Positions 51,139 through 61,046 are shown, numbered from the stretch's first letter. The stretch is 64,000 nt of DNA from JAMXLO01 sp963812505 (GCA_963812505.1 CAWEVM010000008.1:496001-560000); one strand, 5' to 3'. Notes: a model not told the origin generated them from the letters alone. Translations and numbers: made by a program.

Positions 51139-52494
51139 ATGCCGCTGCGCGTGCGGCTCATTGCGTTGGTCGGTCTGGTGCTGCTGCTCTGCCTGGGCGG
51201 CGGGAGCGCACTGGTCGGTTGGCACGCAGCCAGTTCGGTGCGGACCGAGTTGCGCGCTGCACTCGATGTCGGTGCAAATACGATCCACAACGGCTTCGAT
51301 GACCTGGCGGGATCGGATGATCGCGCGAAGGAGTTGCGGCATCTGGTTGCCACCTTCAACGGCAACCGTCATGTGCGTGCGACGCTGCTCGATGCGGAAG
51401 GCCGACCGGCAGCCACGTCCCGGTTGTTGGCTCCCTCTCAGCGGGTTCCGGATTGGGTTCTGCGGCTGATCGCGGACGCGCCGACGGCCGTCCGATTGCC
51501 GGTACCCGCGGTGTTCGATGGTGGCGGTGCGATCGTCCTTCAGGCGGATCCGACAAATGAGATCGGTGAGGTCTGGACGCAGTCGCGGGACGCGGTGCTG
51601 GTGCTCGCCGGCTTCGCTGTGCTGAGCGCGCTGCTGATGTCGGCAGTGCTCGGGCGCGCATTGCGGTCGCTTGAGGATCTGTCAGCCGCATTCGATCATA
51701 TCGGCAAGGGCGACTATCACGGCTCGCTGCCGGCGCAAGGTGCGCCTGAGCTGACGCGCCTGGCGAACGGCTTCAATGTCATGTCCGAACGGCTCGCCAC
51801 GGCGGCGGCGCAGAACCACAGATTAAATGAGCGACTGCTGACGTTGCAGGCCGAGGAACGCGCCGATCTTGCACGCGATCTGCACGATGAAATCGGACCG
51901 ATGCTGTTCGCCATCGACATGACGGCCGCTGCGATCGAACGGCTTGCCGGCAGCGAGCGGGAGACCGAGATTCCGCGGCACGTGCAGGCGATCCACGAAT
52001 CGGTTGGCCGGATGCAGCGGCATATCCGGTTGATCCTGGGACGCCTGCGGCCGCTACAGGCGATTGGGCTGAACGCTGCGATCGATCGACTGGCAACCTT
52101 CTGGCGCAGCCGCCGCCCCGACATCGCATTCGGCGCCGCAGTTGCAATCGAGGACGACAGGATCTGCAACGATCTCAAGGAGACAATCTATCGCGTCGTT
52201 CAGGAAGCCACGAGCAATGCCATCCGCCACGGCCGACCGACACACCTCGACATTGCGATCACTCACGACGGCGCCGATGCAATCTGCGTCGAGGTGACGG
52301 ATGACGGCATCGGCATGTCGCTGGATGGGGCGGCCGCGCGCGGCTCCGCACGGCTTGGCCTGATCGGCATGCGCGAGCGCGTGATGGCGATGGCCGGTTC
52401 ACTGGTGATCAGACCAGGACGCAGCGGGAATGGGCTCTCGCTGGTGGTTCGGCTGCCGTGCGAGCATTCGCAGCACGCGGACGTGCGGGAATGA
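51139..52494 (+). CDS. Membrane sensor histidine kinase (HisKA_3 type)
   Basis: A 451-residue kinase: an N-terminal membrane segment (about 5-25), a periplasmic sensor of about 120 residues, a second segment (about 155-175), a HAMP linker, the HisKA_3 dimerisation helix with phospho-acceptor His in 'ERADLARDLHDEIGP', and an ATPase domain with N-box 'VQEATSNAIRHG' and 'VTDDGIGM'. GGAGGAG lies before ATG 51139. Its stop overlaps the regulator start as ATGA. It probably senses a ligand linked to the flanking transport genes. Confidence 0.92.
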   Translation: MPLRVRLIALVGLVLLLCLGGGSALVGWHAASSVRTELRAALDVGANTIHNGFDDLAGSDDRAKELRHLVATFNGNRHVRATLLDAEGRPAATSRLLAPSQRVPDWVLRLIADAPTAVRLPVPAVFDGGGAIVLQADPTNEIGEVWTQSRDAVLVLAGFAVLSALLMSAVLGRALRSLEDLSAAFDHIGKGDYHGSLPAQGAPELTRLANGFNVMSERLATAAAQNHRLNERLLTLQAEERADLARDLHDEIGPMLFAIDMTAAAIERLAGSERETEIPRHVQAIHESVGRMQRHIRLILGRLRPLQAIGLNAAIDRLATFWRSRRPDIAFGAAVAIEDDRICNDLKETIYRVVQEATSNAIRHGRPTHLDIAITHDGADAICVEVTDDGIGMSLDGAAARGSARLGLIGMRERVMAMAGSLVIRPGRSGNGLSLVVRLPCEHSQHADVRE

Positions 52495-53108
52495 AAATAC
52501 TGCTGGTCGACGACCATGCGGTTGTGCGCAGCGGTCTGCGTACTCTGCTCACCTCTACATGCGAGGCGCAGATATTCGAAGCGGCGAACGGACGGGATGC
52601 GCTGCTGCGGCTGCGGCAGGAGCGTCCCGACCTGGTGCTGCTCGATCTGAACCTACCTGGCATGGGCGGTCTGGAATTGCTGCGCAGGATGCTGGTCGAA
52701 GATCCGTCGGCGCGGATCCTGGTGCTGAGCATGCATGCGGAACCGCTGTATGCCGCGCGAGCGATTGAGCTTGGCGCCCGTGGCTACCTGAGCAAGAACG
52801 CCTCGGCGGAAGAACTGCTGACGGCCAACCGGAGTATCGCAGAGGGCGGTCGATACATCGAGAACGCGATCGCGCAGGAACTGGCGTTGCAGAAGGTTTC
52901 GCCTGGCGGCGGCGTGCAGGACCTGACAGAGCGCGACATCGAGATCATGCGACTGCTGGCGGAAGGTCTGAGCCTCAGCGAAATCGCCGACGCTCTGGGC
53001 ATCGGCTACAAGACGGTCGCCAACGCGTGCAGCCACATCAAGACCAAGCTCGGTGTGGCACGCACGAATGATCTGGTGCGACTGGCGATGACGTTGGGCA
53101 TCGCCTGA
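52491..53108 (+). CDS. LuxR/NarL-type response regulator
   Basis: A 205-residue regulator with an intact receiver ('LLVDDHAVVRSGL', Asp in 'LVLLDLNLPGMGG', Lys in 'GYLSKNAS') and a LuxR-type helix-turn-helix ('LTERDIEIMRLLAEGLSLSE', 'LGIGYKTVANACSHIKTK'). ATGA coupling with the upstream kinase makes them a pair. It ends 9 bases from the convergent permease gene. Confidence 0.93.
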   Translation: MKILLVDDHAVVRSGLRTLLTSTCEAQIFEAANGRDALLRLRQERPDLVLLDLNLPGMGGLELLRRMLVEDPSARILVLSMHAEPLYAARAIELGARGYLSKNASAEELLTANRSIAEGGRYIENAIAQELALQKVSPGGGVQDLTERDIEIMRLLAEGLSLSEIADALGIGYKTVANACSHIKTKLGVARTNDLVRLAMTLGIA

Positions 53109-53117
53109 GGCGCACTG

Positions 53118-54005
53118 CTATCCTTTGACGCCGCCCATCGTCAGACCGGCCGCCATGTAGCGACGGAACCCGTAGTACAGGATCAGCGGCGGGAGTGCGT
53201 AGATGACTGCCGTCGCCATCATGTAGTTCCACGGTGACTCATCGCTGTTGAGGAACTGCGCCAGCGCGACCGCCACAGTCATGCTTTCTGGCGTGGACAG
53301 CATCAGGAAGTTATAGAGGTACTCGTTCCACGCGAGCAGCAGCGCGTAAGTACCGACGGCGACCAGAGCCGGCGCCATCAACGGCAGATAGATGCGGAAA
53401 TAAATCTGCCACGGGTTGGCGCCATCGATGCGCGCTGACTCATCGAGCTCCATGGGGATCGATTTGCCGTACTGCGAGAAGATGAAGATCGCATACGGCG
53501 TGGAGAACGTCACGATCGACAGGATCACGGCCCAGAGGCTGTTCGTCAGCCCATAGATCTGCATGATCCGATACAGCGGGATCGCGAGGAACGACGCCGG
53601 GATCACATAGGTCATCAGCGCCGCATTGGTCAGCATCCAGCCCTTGCGCAGCCGCATCCGCCCGACCGTGAAGCTCGCCAGCGTGCCAATGAGCAAAGTC
53701 AGGAACATCGTCATCAGGCCGACAAAGAAGCTGTTGCCGAACTGATGCCAGAAGCGCGCGAGATACCAGAAATCCTGGGTCACCACGACGCGGAAGCTCT
53801 CCAGCGACGGATTCTCCGGCCAGACCGTGCCGCTGAATATGTCGTCATGGCTGTCCAGCGCGATCATCACCATGTTGTAGATCGGCGTGAGCGACCAGAC
53901 GAGGATCACGAAGCCCAGCGCCATGCACGCCGCTTCGACGGCATAGCGTCGCAGCCGGTAGGTGAGCGGCGAATGTATCCGGCGGCCAGCAGTGGTGGCG
54001 CTCAC
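53118..54005 (-). CDS. Sugar-type ABC permease (MalG-like), copy B
   Basis: A 295-residue permease with the EAA loop 'DESARIDGANPWQIYFRIYLP' and the C-terminus 'AGLTMGGVKG', the same as copy A. It is coupled to the upstream permease by ATGA and is the third gene of the operon led by the binding protein at 54936-56313. Confidence 0.92.
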   Translation of the reverse strand: MSATTAGRRIHSPLTYRLRRYAVEAACMALGFVILVWSLTPIYNMVMIALDSHDDIFSGTVWPENPSLESFRVVVTQDFWYLARFWHQFGNSFFVGLMTMFLTLLIGTLASFTVGRMRLRKGWMLTNAALMTYVIPASFLAIPLYRIMQIYGLTNSLWAVILSIVTFSTPYAIFIFSQYGKSIPMELDESARIDGANPWQIYFRIYLPLMAPALVAVGTYALLLAWNEYLYNFLMLSTPESMTVAVALAQFLNSDESPWNYMMATAVIYALPPLILYYGFRRYMAAGLTMGGVKG

Positions 54006-54919
54006 ATCTGCACCTCATTCATCCGAAGCTTGCGCATCAATATGAAGACCAGCGGAATCAGCAGTGGCAGCGCCGTCATGACCGTCGCCACGCCAAGCCG
54101 CGGCAGCGCTGTGGTGAAGGCGTAGCGGATGCCCAAGGTTGCCAGGACTTCGGTGGACATCGCCGGGCCGCCGCCGGAGACGAAGTAGGTCGAATTGAAG
54201 TCACCCAGGGCGAAGATGGTATCGAGCAGGACACAGACGATATACAGGTTCGCCATCAGCGGCAGGGTCACGTGCGCGAACCGCTTCAGGCCGGTTGCGC
54301 CATCCACCGACGCTGCCTCGTAAAGTTCCTGCGGGACGGCCATCCTGCCGGCCAGCAGGATGATCGTCCAGAACGGCAGGGTCTTCCAGATATAGGCACC
54401 GATGTTGGCAGCCAGCCCCATCCAGCGATCATTCAGATAGACCGGACCATCGATGCCGAACAGCAGATACAGGACATTGTTCAGCATGCCCCACTGACCA
54501 TTCATCAGCCAGTGGATCGATATGTAGGCAGGCAGCGCCGGCATGGCCCACGGCAGGATGAACACGAGCAGCAGCGACTTGGTCCACCAACTCTTGCGCA
54601 TGAAGAAGCCTGACAGCAGGAAGGCCAGGAGCATCTTCAGGTTCACGCCGACGCCAACGTAGATCACCGTGTTGAGCACGGCGGTCAGATAGCGCGGATC
54701 AGCGAACAGTTGACTGTACAGCTCCGGCTGACCGCCCAGGTAGAGCCCGTAACAGATCGGATAAAGCACGAACGCGAAGAACACCAGTGCATACGGTATT
54801 GCGAACGCGATCGCCCAGACGTAGTCCGAACCTTGCAGCCCGCCGTGCCATGCGCGTCGCGCTGGACGCGTTGCGGCCAGGCCACGTCCGACGGCAAGTG
54901 TCTGCTGTGTGACGCTCAT
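54002..54919 (-). CDS. Sugar-type ABC permease (MalF-like), copy B
   Basis: A 305-residue permease. It opens 'SVTQQTLAVGRGLAATRPARR' in a form matching copy A, with 'WAIAFAIPYALVFFAFVLYP' and the coupling loop 'YEAASVDGATGLKRFAHVTLP'. It follows the binding-protein gene by 16 bases and overlaps its partner permease by 4 bases. Confidence 0.92.
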   Translation of the reverse strand: MSVTQQTLAVGRGLAATRPARRAWHGGLQGSDYVWAIAFAIPYALVFFAFVLYPICYGLYLGGQPELYSQLFADPRYLTAVLNTVIYVGVGVNLKMLLAFLLSGFFMRKSWWTKSLLLVFILPWAMPALPAYISIHWLMNGQWGMLNNVLYLLFGIDGPVYLNDRWMGLAANIGAYIWKTLPFWTIILLAGRMAVPQELYEAASVDGATGLKRFAHVTLPLMANLYIVCVLLDTIFALGDFNSTYFVSGGGPAMSTEVLATLGIRYAFTTALPRLGVATVMTALPLLIPLVFILMRKLRMNEVQM

Positions 54920-54935
54920 GTTCGCCTCGCCAGGA

Positions 54936-56313
54936 TTACATCACGACCTTGGAGAAGATCTCGTTGCAGCGCTTGAACGCTTTGTCGACCGCGTCCGCCG
55001 GCTTCATGCCGTTCTTGATGACATCGGCGTGGGCCTGCCCCCAGAGCTGTTCGGCATTGGCCTGGCCCCAGGCCGGGGTGAACCCCTCATAGACCGGAAG
55101 GGTCGGGTTCAGCACCGCTTGCGTCACATAGGGTTTCAGGCACGGCATCTCGGTGCTGAGCCAGAACGGATCGTCGTGCACGATCTGCGGGATCGCAGGC
55201 ACCCAACGCCCGAGCCCAGCCTTAAGGTTCTCGTTCATCACCTTCGGCTGCATGAAGTATTTCATGAAGTCCTTGGCGACCTCGACGTTCTTGGCACCCT
55301 TCGGGATGAAGCCGCCACCGGCGTTGACCTGCGTCTTCATCGGCGTGCCGTCATTCTTGAGCTGCGGCGCCACCGTCTGCATGTCGTGGAAAAAGGCCTG
55401 CTTGTCCTTGATCATCGCCAGCTCGGTCGAGAGCGTGCCGTCGAAATCCATCATGAACAGCTTCTCGTGGTAGCCGTTGTTGTCGTCGGCATCGTTCCAG
55501 CTCAGCGCCTCCGGTGGCACAACGCCTTCCTTATAGAGGTTGGTCATGAACTCGACCGACTTGATGGCCGCCTCGCGGACCTTCGGATCGTCGGTGTGCA
55601 GTTTGCCATCCGGCGTGATGATGCCCTCACCGCCATTGGCGATCAGGAAATGCGTGAAGAGGTTGTTGCCGTCGTTGGGTCCGACCGTGGTGATCTGGAG
55701 GCCGAGGGCGTAGACCTTCCGCATCCCCTTGGCGCGCAGCGGCTTCTGGGCCTCCTTGAGGTAGGTCCATACCCCATCCCAGTTCTTCGGGAATTTCCGA
55801 CATCTTGAGCCCGGCCTTCTCGACCAGGTCGCCCCAGATATGGAACGGCGTGGCACCTTGCTTGATCGGGCATAGATAGTAACTGCGTGCCTTCGTCGCC
55901 TTGTTGTAGAAGGTCGAGCCGAGTTTCGCAGTATCCGAGAGCTGCAACTCGTACGGCTTCACGACGTCGCTGACGTCAACGATCTTATCGTCCCAGGCGT
56001 TCTGCGGGATGATCGATGAGGGCGCATCCATGAAGACGAGGTCCGGGACGTCGCCGCTGGTCAGCGCGGAAATCGTCTTCTGGTTCATCGCCATGAAGGG
56101 CATGATGCTGTAGTCGAGCTTGTTGCCACTGGCCTTGATGTAATCCTCGGCCACCTGGCGCATCGCCTCGTCTTCCTGAGGAATGAACCCCTGGTTCAGC
56201 CAGCAGACCGCGGTCTTTGCCTGGGCGTTGGCAATATATGGCCGCCCCAGGGTTCCGGCTGCGGCCACACCCAGAGCTCCACCAATCACCGAACGCCGGC
56301 TCATGCTAACCAC
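54936..56313 (-). pseudogene. Sugar ABC binding protein, frameshifted
   Basis: About 458 residues if one base is removed. The start is a twin-arginine-like signal 'SMSRRSVIGGALGVAAAG'; AAGGAG lies 7 bases before GTG 56313, with ATG 56304 as alternative. The first frame reads 'AKTAVCWLNQGFIPQEDEAM' and on to 'GLKMSEIP'; the second continues 'KNWDGVWTYLKEAQKPL' to the end 'CNEIFSKVVM'. Deleting one G of GGG at 55789-55791 joins them. The protein is a family 1 extracellular sugar-binding protein and would feed the copy-B permeases. No ATPase gene follows. Confidence 0.82.
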
Positions 56314-57136
56314 GGCCGTTCTCCTTCCCTGTTGGCCGGTCACTGATTTGCCGGCGCGATGGTTACTTACGAAAACGTATTCGCGCAGGACTCTATGCAG
56401 ACCCCCAGGCTCCGTCAAATAGTTGCCGGCCCCGGCCTGCTCGAACCCTGGCGCATATCCACGTCTTGCATAGATCGAAGGGATCGGCCAGGGCGATTGA
56501 ACCGCCCGCGTCGAGCGGCGCGATGCCCGACCGCCTGAGCGTTTCCTCATTCGAGCCACACGCAACCATCACGAGCGCCGACGCGGCGCCACCCGGGCGA
56601 TTTCGGATGTCGATAACGATATGCGGCGCGCACGCATGGTTGGGGAATAGATACGATATCGAGCGAAAATGTGAAAACGCTCCTAAAAGACGTTTGGGCA
56701 CGAATGTCATCCGTAAGGAATGAGCTTACCGCGCGTGGATTCTGCTCGGAGGGGTTTGACTAAATCCAAATCGACGCTTTCACGTGCTCTGGGACTTTTT
56801 ACGGCAATAATCCTGGGGGACCGAGCAATGCCACGCCTTCAATCGGAAAGAAATAGCCTATCCATCCAGTCAACTGAAGGTTGCACAGCTGTTCGGCGCC
56901 CACAAGCTGGCCAAATTACATCCAACTAATACCAAAGATGTACGAAACAGACCATCCGGTTACTTAGCCAGTACTTTGGATAAAGACTAACTCAGCAATC
57001 CGCCTAGTACAGCCGACTGCCGCGAACCTGCTGACCGGCCGTCGATGGAGGGAGCGCGCCGTCCTTACCCGTCCGTATACGAAACGAATAATGCGCCGCC
57101 AGGCGCCACGCCACACACAACAATGGGGATAGAGAT
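56314..57136. other. Long gene-poor spacer before the peroxidase gene
   Basis: An 823-base stretch in which I see no convincing gene. Apart from the operator-like site at 56371, it is lower in GC from about 56640 to 57000 than the rest of the window. Short open frames exist (for instance on both strands around 56400-56720), but their translations lack recognisable domains. It contains the promoter for the peroxidase gene, whose start has a GGGGATAGAG upstream. Confidence 0.5.
56371..56382. promoter_or_regulatory. LacI-type operator-like near-palindrome
   Basis: GAAAACGTATTC is a near-perfect palindrome centred on CG, the shape of LacI/GalR-family operators. It lies about 60 bases upstream of the binding-protein start, where it could control the sugar transport operon. 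No LacI gene is in the window. Confidence 0.45.
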
Positions 57137-59227
57137 ATGTCAGAAACTGCCAAGCACGGTCCTCACAGCCGTGCTCACCACCACGAGCCGAGCCCGTCAA
57201 ACTCACCGCCCCCCTCGAGCTCACCGCCCTCCTCCGACTCGCAGCCGCCCTCAACCTCGCAGCCCCCCCTTGCCTCGCAACCCACTGATAATGGCAACCT
57301 TCTCACTGATCCCGCGCTTGGCTTCGATAGCGTAACCGCCTACTCAATCGACGGGACTGGCAACAACCCTTCGAACCCAGGTCTCGGCGCCGCCAATACC
57401 GATGAGGTCATGCTGGCGCCGGCCAACTTCGCGCCTGGCACGAGCAGCACACCTGTGGACGGACCCAATCCGCGGGACATCAGCAACGCGATCTTCGCCA
57501 ACGACCAGAACGCCAACGATCCGGGCGGGCGCTCCGCCTACATGTACGCCTTCGGCCAGTTCGTCGACCACGACATCGATCTGAATGTGGACCAGACCAC
57601 GGCTGCCGACGGTTCGAACGTTCTCAGCTTCAGCATTCCGAGCGACGACCCTTCACTGCCGGGGGGCAGTGAGATCAGCATCACGCGCGGCCAGGTGGAC
57701 CCGGCAAACGGCAACGCGGTCAACTCGGTAACCCAATATCTCGACCTGTCACAGGTCTATGGCTCGGATCCGGCCACCGCTGCCAGCCTGCGCAACCCAG
57801 ACGGAACACTGCAGACTTCGCCCGGCGATTACCTGCCGATCGTCGATGGCCAGTACGTCGGCGGCGATGTGCGAGCCGCAGAGAACCCCGACCTCACCTC
57901 GCTCGATGTCCTGTTCGTGCGTGAACACAACTACTGGGTCGGCCAACTGCACGCCCAGGACCCAAGCCTGAACGGTGATCAGCTCTACTCGATGGCGCGC
58001 GCGATCACCACCGCGGAATACCAGAACATCGTCTACACCGAGTTCCTCCCAGGCCTGCTCGGGCCGAACACGCTCACGCAGTATCAGGGCTATAACCCGA
58101 ACGTCAGTCCGCAGATCTTCGAGGAATTTTCCACCGCCGCCTACCGTTTCGGTCATTCGATCGTCTCACCGACCGAGACCAAGATCGCCAACGACGGCAC
58201 TGTCCTCGAGCAGCAGGACCTGGTGGCCGCCTCTGCCGAGCCGCCCAGCGCCTATCCGACCAACGGCGGCGCCGACGCGCTGTTGCGCAATCTGGCGCAG
58301 GACTATTCGCAGCAGGAAGGTGCCACGATCAACTCCGATCTGCGCAACATGCTCAACGCCAACCCGCCTGGCGACGTGGGCGACCTCGCCGCGATCGATA
58401 TCCTGCGCGAACGTGACCTCGGTATCGCCACGCTGAACCAGACGCGCGAGGCCCTGGGCATGACGCCGTACACCTCGTTCGATCAGATCACCAGCGACCC
58501 GACGCTCGCCAATGAACTCCAGCAGGTCTACGGCAGTGTCGATCAGGTCGACCTGTTCGTTGGCGGCCTGGCCGAGGATCCGGCGTCCGGCGGCTCGATG
58601 GTCGGGCCGACCTTCCAGGCGATCATCGCGCAGCAGTTTGAAAATCTGCGAGATGGCGACCCGCTGTTCTACCAGAACCAGGGGTTCAGCCCGCAGCTCA
58701 TGACGCAGATCCAGAACACGACACTGTCGGATCTCATCGTGCGCGACACGGACACCACCGCCATGCAGCGGGACGCCTTCGTCGCCACGGTGCGTCACTC
58801 AAGCGATGTCGCGTCGCCGAACCCGGACGCCCCGCAGCTCGTGATCGGCGTGGACACGGACAACGCAACGATTGCCGGTTCGCCGGGAGTGGACAACACA
58901 ATCGTTGCCGGTCTCGGCGACAACCAGCAGCTCACCGGTGGCGGAACGAGCAACACCTTCATGTTCCTCGGCTCCGGTCATAATGACACCGTGACGGACT
59001 TCAACCCCGCCACCGACACGCTGGACTTCGAGAATACGATGTCTCCGATGGACTTCAGCAACGTCACCTGGTCGTCCGCACCCGATGGGTCAGCGATTCT
59101 GCAGGTAAATGGCAATACCGTGCTGCTGACCGGTGTGTCGGAATCGCAGGTGACCGCCGGCAACTTCGCGTTCAACCAGCAGGATCCCGCATTGCAGAGT
59201 CAGCAGATGTTTGCTGGACAAACGTAA
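57137..59227 (+). CDS. Secreted animal-type haem peroxidase with RTX-like C-terminus
   Basis: A 696-residue protein. Residues 10-52 are His/Ser/Pro-rich and there is no Sec signal. The peroxidase domain (about 110-570) shows the distal 'FGQFVDHDIDL' (Asp144, His145), 'LDLSQVYGSD' (calcium site region), 'VREHNYW' (Arg262, Glu263) and the proximal histidine His340 in 'YRFGHSIVSP'. The C-terminus (about 580-640) has 'NTIVAGLGDNQQLTGGGTS' and 'DTVTDFNPATDTLDF', as in RTX/serralysin tails, suggesting type I secretion. Such peroxidases make hypohalous or related oxidants. No type I exporter is adjacent. Confidence 0.88.
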   Translation: MSETAKHGPHSRAHHHEPSPSNSPPPSSSPPSSDSQPPSTSQPPLASQPTDNGNLLTDPALGFDSVTAYSIDGTGNNPSNPGLGAANTDEVMLAPANFAPGTSSTPVDGPNPRDISNAIFANDQNANDPGGRSAYMYAFGQFVDHDIDLNVDQTTAADGSNVLSFSIPSDDPSLPGGSEISITRGQVDPANGNAVNSVTQYLDLSQVYGSDPATAASLRNPDGTLQTSPGDYLPIVDGQYVGGDVRAAENPDLTSLDVLFVREHNYWVGQLHAQDPSLNGDQLYSMARAITTAEYQNIVYTEFLPGLLGPNTLTQYQGYNPNVSPQIFEEFSTAAYRFGHSIVSPTETKIANDGTVLEQQDLVAASAEPPSAYPTNGGADALLRNLAQDYSQQEGATINSDLRNMLNANPPGDVGDLAAIDILRERDLGIATLNQTREALGMTPYTSFDQITSDPTLANELQQVYGSVDQVDLFVGGLAEDPASGGSMVGPTFQAIIAQQFENLRDGDPLFYQNQGFSPQLMTQIQNTTLSDLIVRDTDTTAMQRDAFVATVRHSSDVASPNPDAPQLVIGVDTDNATIAGSPGVDNTIVAGLGDNQQLTGGGTSNTFMFLGSGHNDTVTDFNPATDTLDFENTMSPMDFSNVTWSSAPDGSAILQVNGNTVLLTGVSESQVTAGNFAFNQQDPALQSQQMFAGQT

Positions 59228-59307
59228 CCGCAAACGTGGCAGGGGCTGGCGGGCGGTAACGTCAGTCCTCCCTTGCCGGCCGCGCCGCGCATGATCAAAC
59301 TAGCGAC

Positions 59308-59691
59308 ATGACCAGCGAGTCGCTTGATTGCCTGAAATGCCCAGCGTTCTGCTGCCGGACCGCGGGCTACGTCGAGGTAAGCCGCAACGACATGAGGCGG
59401 CTGGCCAAGTTCCTCGGCTTGACCGTGCGCGCGTTCGAGGCACGGCATATCGTCGAGCGAACGCGCAAAGGCAGCAAACGGATCAAGTCCGGCTTCGGCA
59501 CCTGCCAGTTCCTTGGGGAGAACCGCCGCTGCACCGTCTACGAAGCGCGGCCGCGTGACTGCCGCGGCTATGTCTGCTGGAACCAGGAAGACACCACGGT
59601 GTTTGAGTTCGCTCGCTTCTTTCAGCTTCCCGTTGCGGAGCTGCGCAAGAACGATGTGGACGGCAAGCACGAAACACAGGAGACAACGTGA
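59308..59691 (+). CDS. YkgJ-family cysteine-cluster protein
   Basis: A 127-residue protein of the YkgJ/CxxCxxCC family, thought to bind zinc or iron. Cysteines group as 'CLKCPAFCCR' (8-16) and 'GTCQFLGENRRCTVY', 'RPRDCRGYVCW'. Its role is unknown. Its TGA overlaps the ATG of the esterase gene by one base. Confidence 0.85.
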   Translation: MTSESLDCLKCPAFCCRTAGYVEVSRNDMRRLAKFLGLTVRAFEARHIVERTRKGSKRIKSGFGTCQFLGENRRCTVYEARPRDCRGYVCWNQEDTTVFEFARFFQLPVAELRKNDVDGKHETQETT

Positions 59692-60596
59692 TGAGCGATC
59701 CGGAAATCATTGCCCTACGCGAAGTGATCGCGAAGCGAGGACGCTCTGATGATATCGCCCAGCGCCGGCGGGATATCGACGCGCGGGGCCTGCAGAACAA
59801 GCTGCCGTCCGATGTCACGGTGGAACCGGTCACCGCCAATGGTGTGAAGTCGGAATGGACCTCCACGCCGGACGCCGACCGTGGCAAGGCGGTGTTGTTT
59901 CTGCACGGTGGCGGCTACGTCATTGGCTCGCTGGACAGCCACCGGCATCTCGTCGCTGAGATTGGCCGCGCAGCGCGGTCGCGCACCCTCGCCATCGACT
60001 ATCGGCTCGCGCCGGAGCATCCGTTCCCGGCCGCTGCCGACGATGCACTTGCCGCCTATCGCTTTCTGCTGGCCAACGGTGTGCAGCCGAACGGCATCAC
60101 CATCGCAGGCGACTCCGCGGGCGGCGGGCTTGTCGTCGCAGCGATGCTGGCGATACGCGATGCAGGATTGCCGCAGCCTGCGTGCGGCTGGGCGATCTCC
60201 CCGTGGGTCGATATGGAGGCGATCGGCGACAGCATGACCAGCAAGGCCGCGACGGACCCGACGGTGCAGAAGGCTGGCATCGTCGATATGGCGAAGCACT
60301 ATCTGAACGGTGCCGATCCGCGTTCGCCGCTCGCTGCGCCGCTCTACGCCGATCTGCGCGGATTGGCACCGTTGCTGATCCAGGTCGGCGCGGCGGAAAC
60401 ACTGCTCGATGATGCGATCCGGCTGGCACAGATTGCGGGTGCCGCGGACGTTGCCGTTGATCTGCAGATCTGGCCGGAAATGATCCACGTATGGCACACC
60501 TACTTTGCCGAACTTGCGGCGGGACGACGCGCCATCGCTGCCGGCGGCGAATTCGCACGTGCCATGACATCACGTGGAACGCGTAGCGGATTCTGA
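59691..60596 (+). CDS. Alpha/beta-hydrolase of the hormone-sensitive-lipase family
   Basis: A 301-residue esterase with the HSL/family IV hallmarks: oxyanion 'HGGG' (72-75, in 'LFLHGGGYVIGSLDSHRH'), nucleophile Ser142 in 'GDSAGGG', and near the C-terminus 'DDAIRLA' (acid) and 'HVWHTY' (His). It would hydrolyse short-chain esters or lactones in the cytosol. CAGGAG precedes ATG 59691; GTG 59688 is an alternative. Coupled to the YkgJ gene. Confidence 0.9.
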   Translation: MSDPEIIALREVIAKRGRSDDIAQRRRDIDARGLQNKLPSDVTVEPVTANGVKSEWTSTPDADRGKAVLFLHGGGYVIGSLDSHRHLVAEIGRAARSRTLAIDYRLAPEHPFPAAADDALAAYRFLLANGVQPNGITIAGDSAGGGLVVAAMLAIRDAGLPQPACGWAISPWVDMEAIGDSMTSKAATDPTVQKAGIVDMAKHYLNGADPRSPLAAPLYADLRGLAPLLIQVGAAETLLDDAIRLAQIAGAADVAVDLQIWPEMIHVWHTYFAELAAGRRAIAAGGEFARAMTSRGTRSGF

Positions 60597-60842
60597 TCAG
60601 CCGTTCTCGGGTTTTGCGACGGTTCTCGCTTCCTGCAAGCGACCCACACAGACGCGTCAACGTAGCGCAACTGTGATTGACAGCTTCCGGCCTTTCTGTG
60701 CCAACTGCGCAACGCAATCGCATTTTGGCTTGGCTTGCTGCGCCTCCGTCTGATCGGGTGCCCTCAAGACGTCCAAAGGGCCGGTTGTCTACCAGCATCG
60801 CGCGCTGTTGCACGATGCGCCTGACGGAGAGTGACGCAGATA

Positions 60843-61046
60843 ATGGCTATCGGTACAGTCAAGTGGTTCAACACGACCAAGGGCTTCGGCTTCATCATGC
60901 CGCAGGACGGCGGCAAGGACGTGTTTGTTCACATCACAGCAGTGCAGGCGGCTGGTCTTCGTGGCCTGAATGAAGGTCAGAAGGTCAGCTACGAGGTGGC
61001 GATGGAGCGCGGCAAAGCCGCGGCGACCAACCTCAAACTCGCCTGA
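60843..61046 (+). CDS. Cold-shock protein 1
   Basis: A 67-residue CspA-type nucleic-acid-binding protein with both RNA-binding motifs: 'KGFGFI' and 'VFVHI'. It acts as an RNA chaperone. GGAGAG lies upstream. The 246-base gene-free stretch before it (60597-60842) may serve as the long 5' leader typical of cold-shock mRNAs; no clear structure is proven. Confidence 0.95.
   Translation: MAIGTVKWFNTTKGFGFIMPQDGGKDVFVHITAVQAAGLRGLNEGQKVSYEVAMERGKAAATNLKLA

Noticed and set aside
56393..56723. Two opposed small open frames in the spacer before the peroxidase gene
   Set aside because: Neither translation has a recognisable motif, good ribosome site or coding-like composition.
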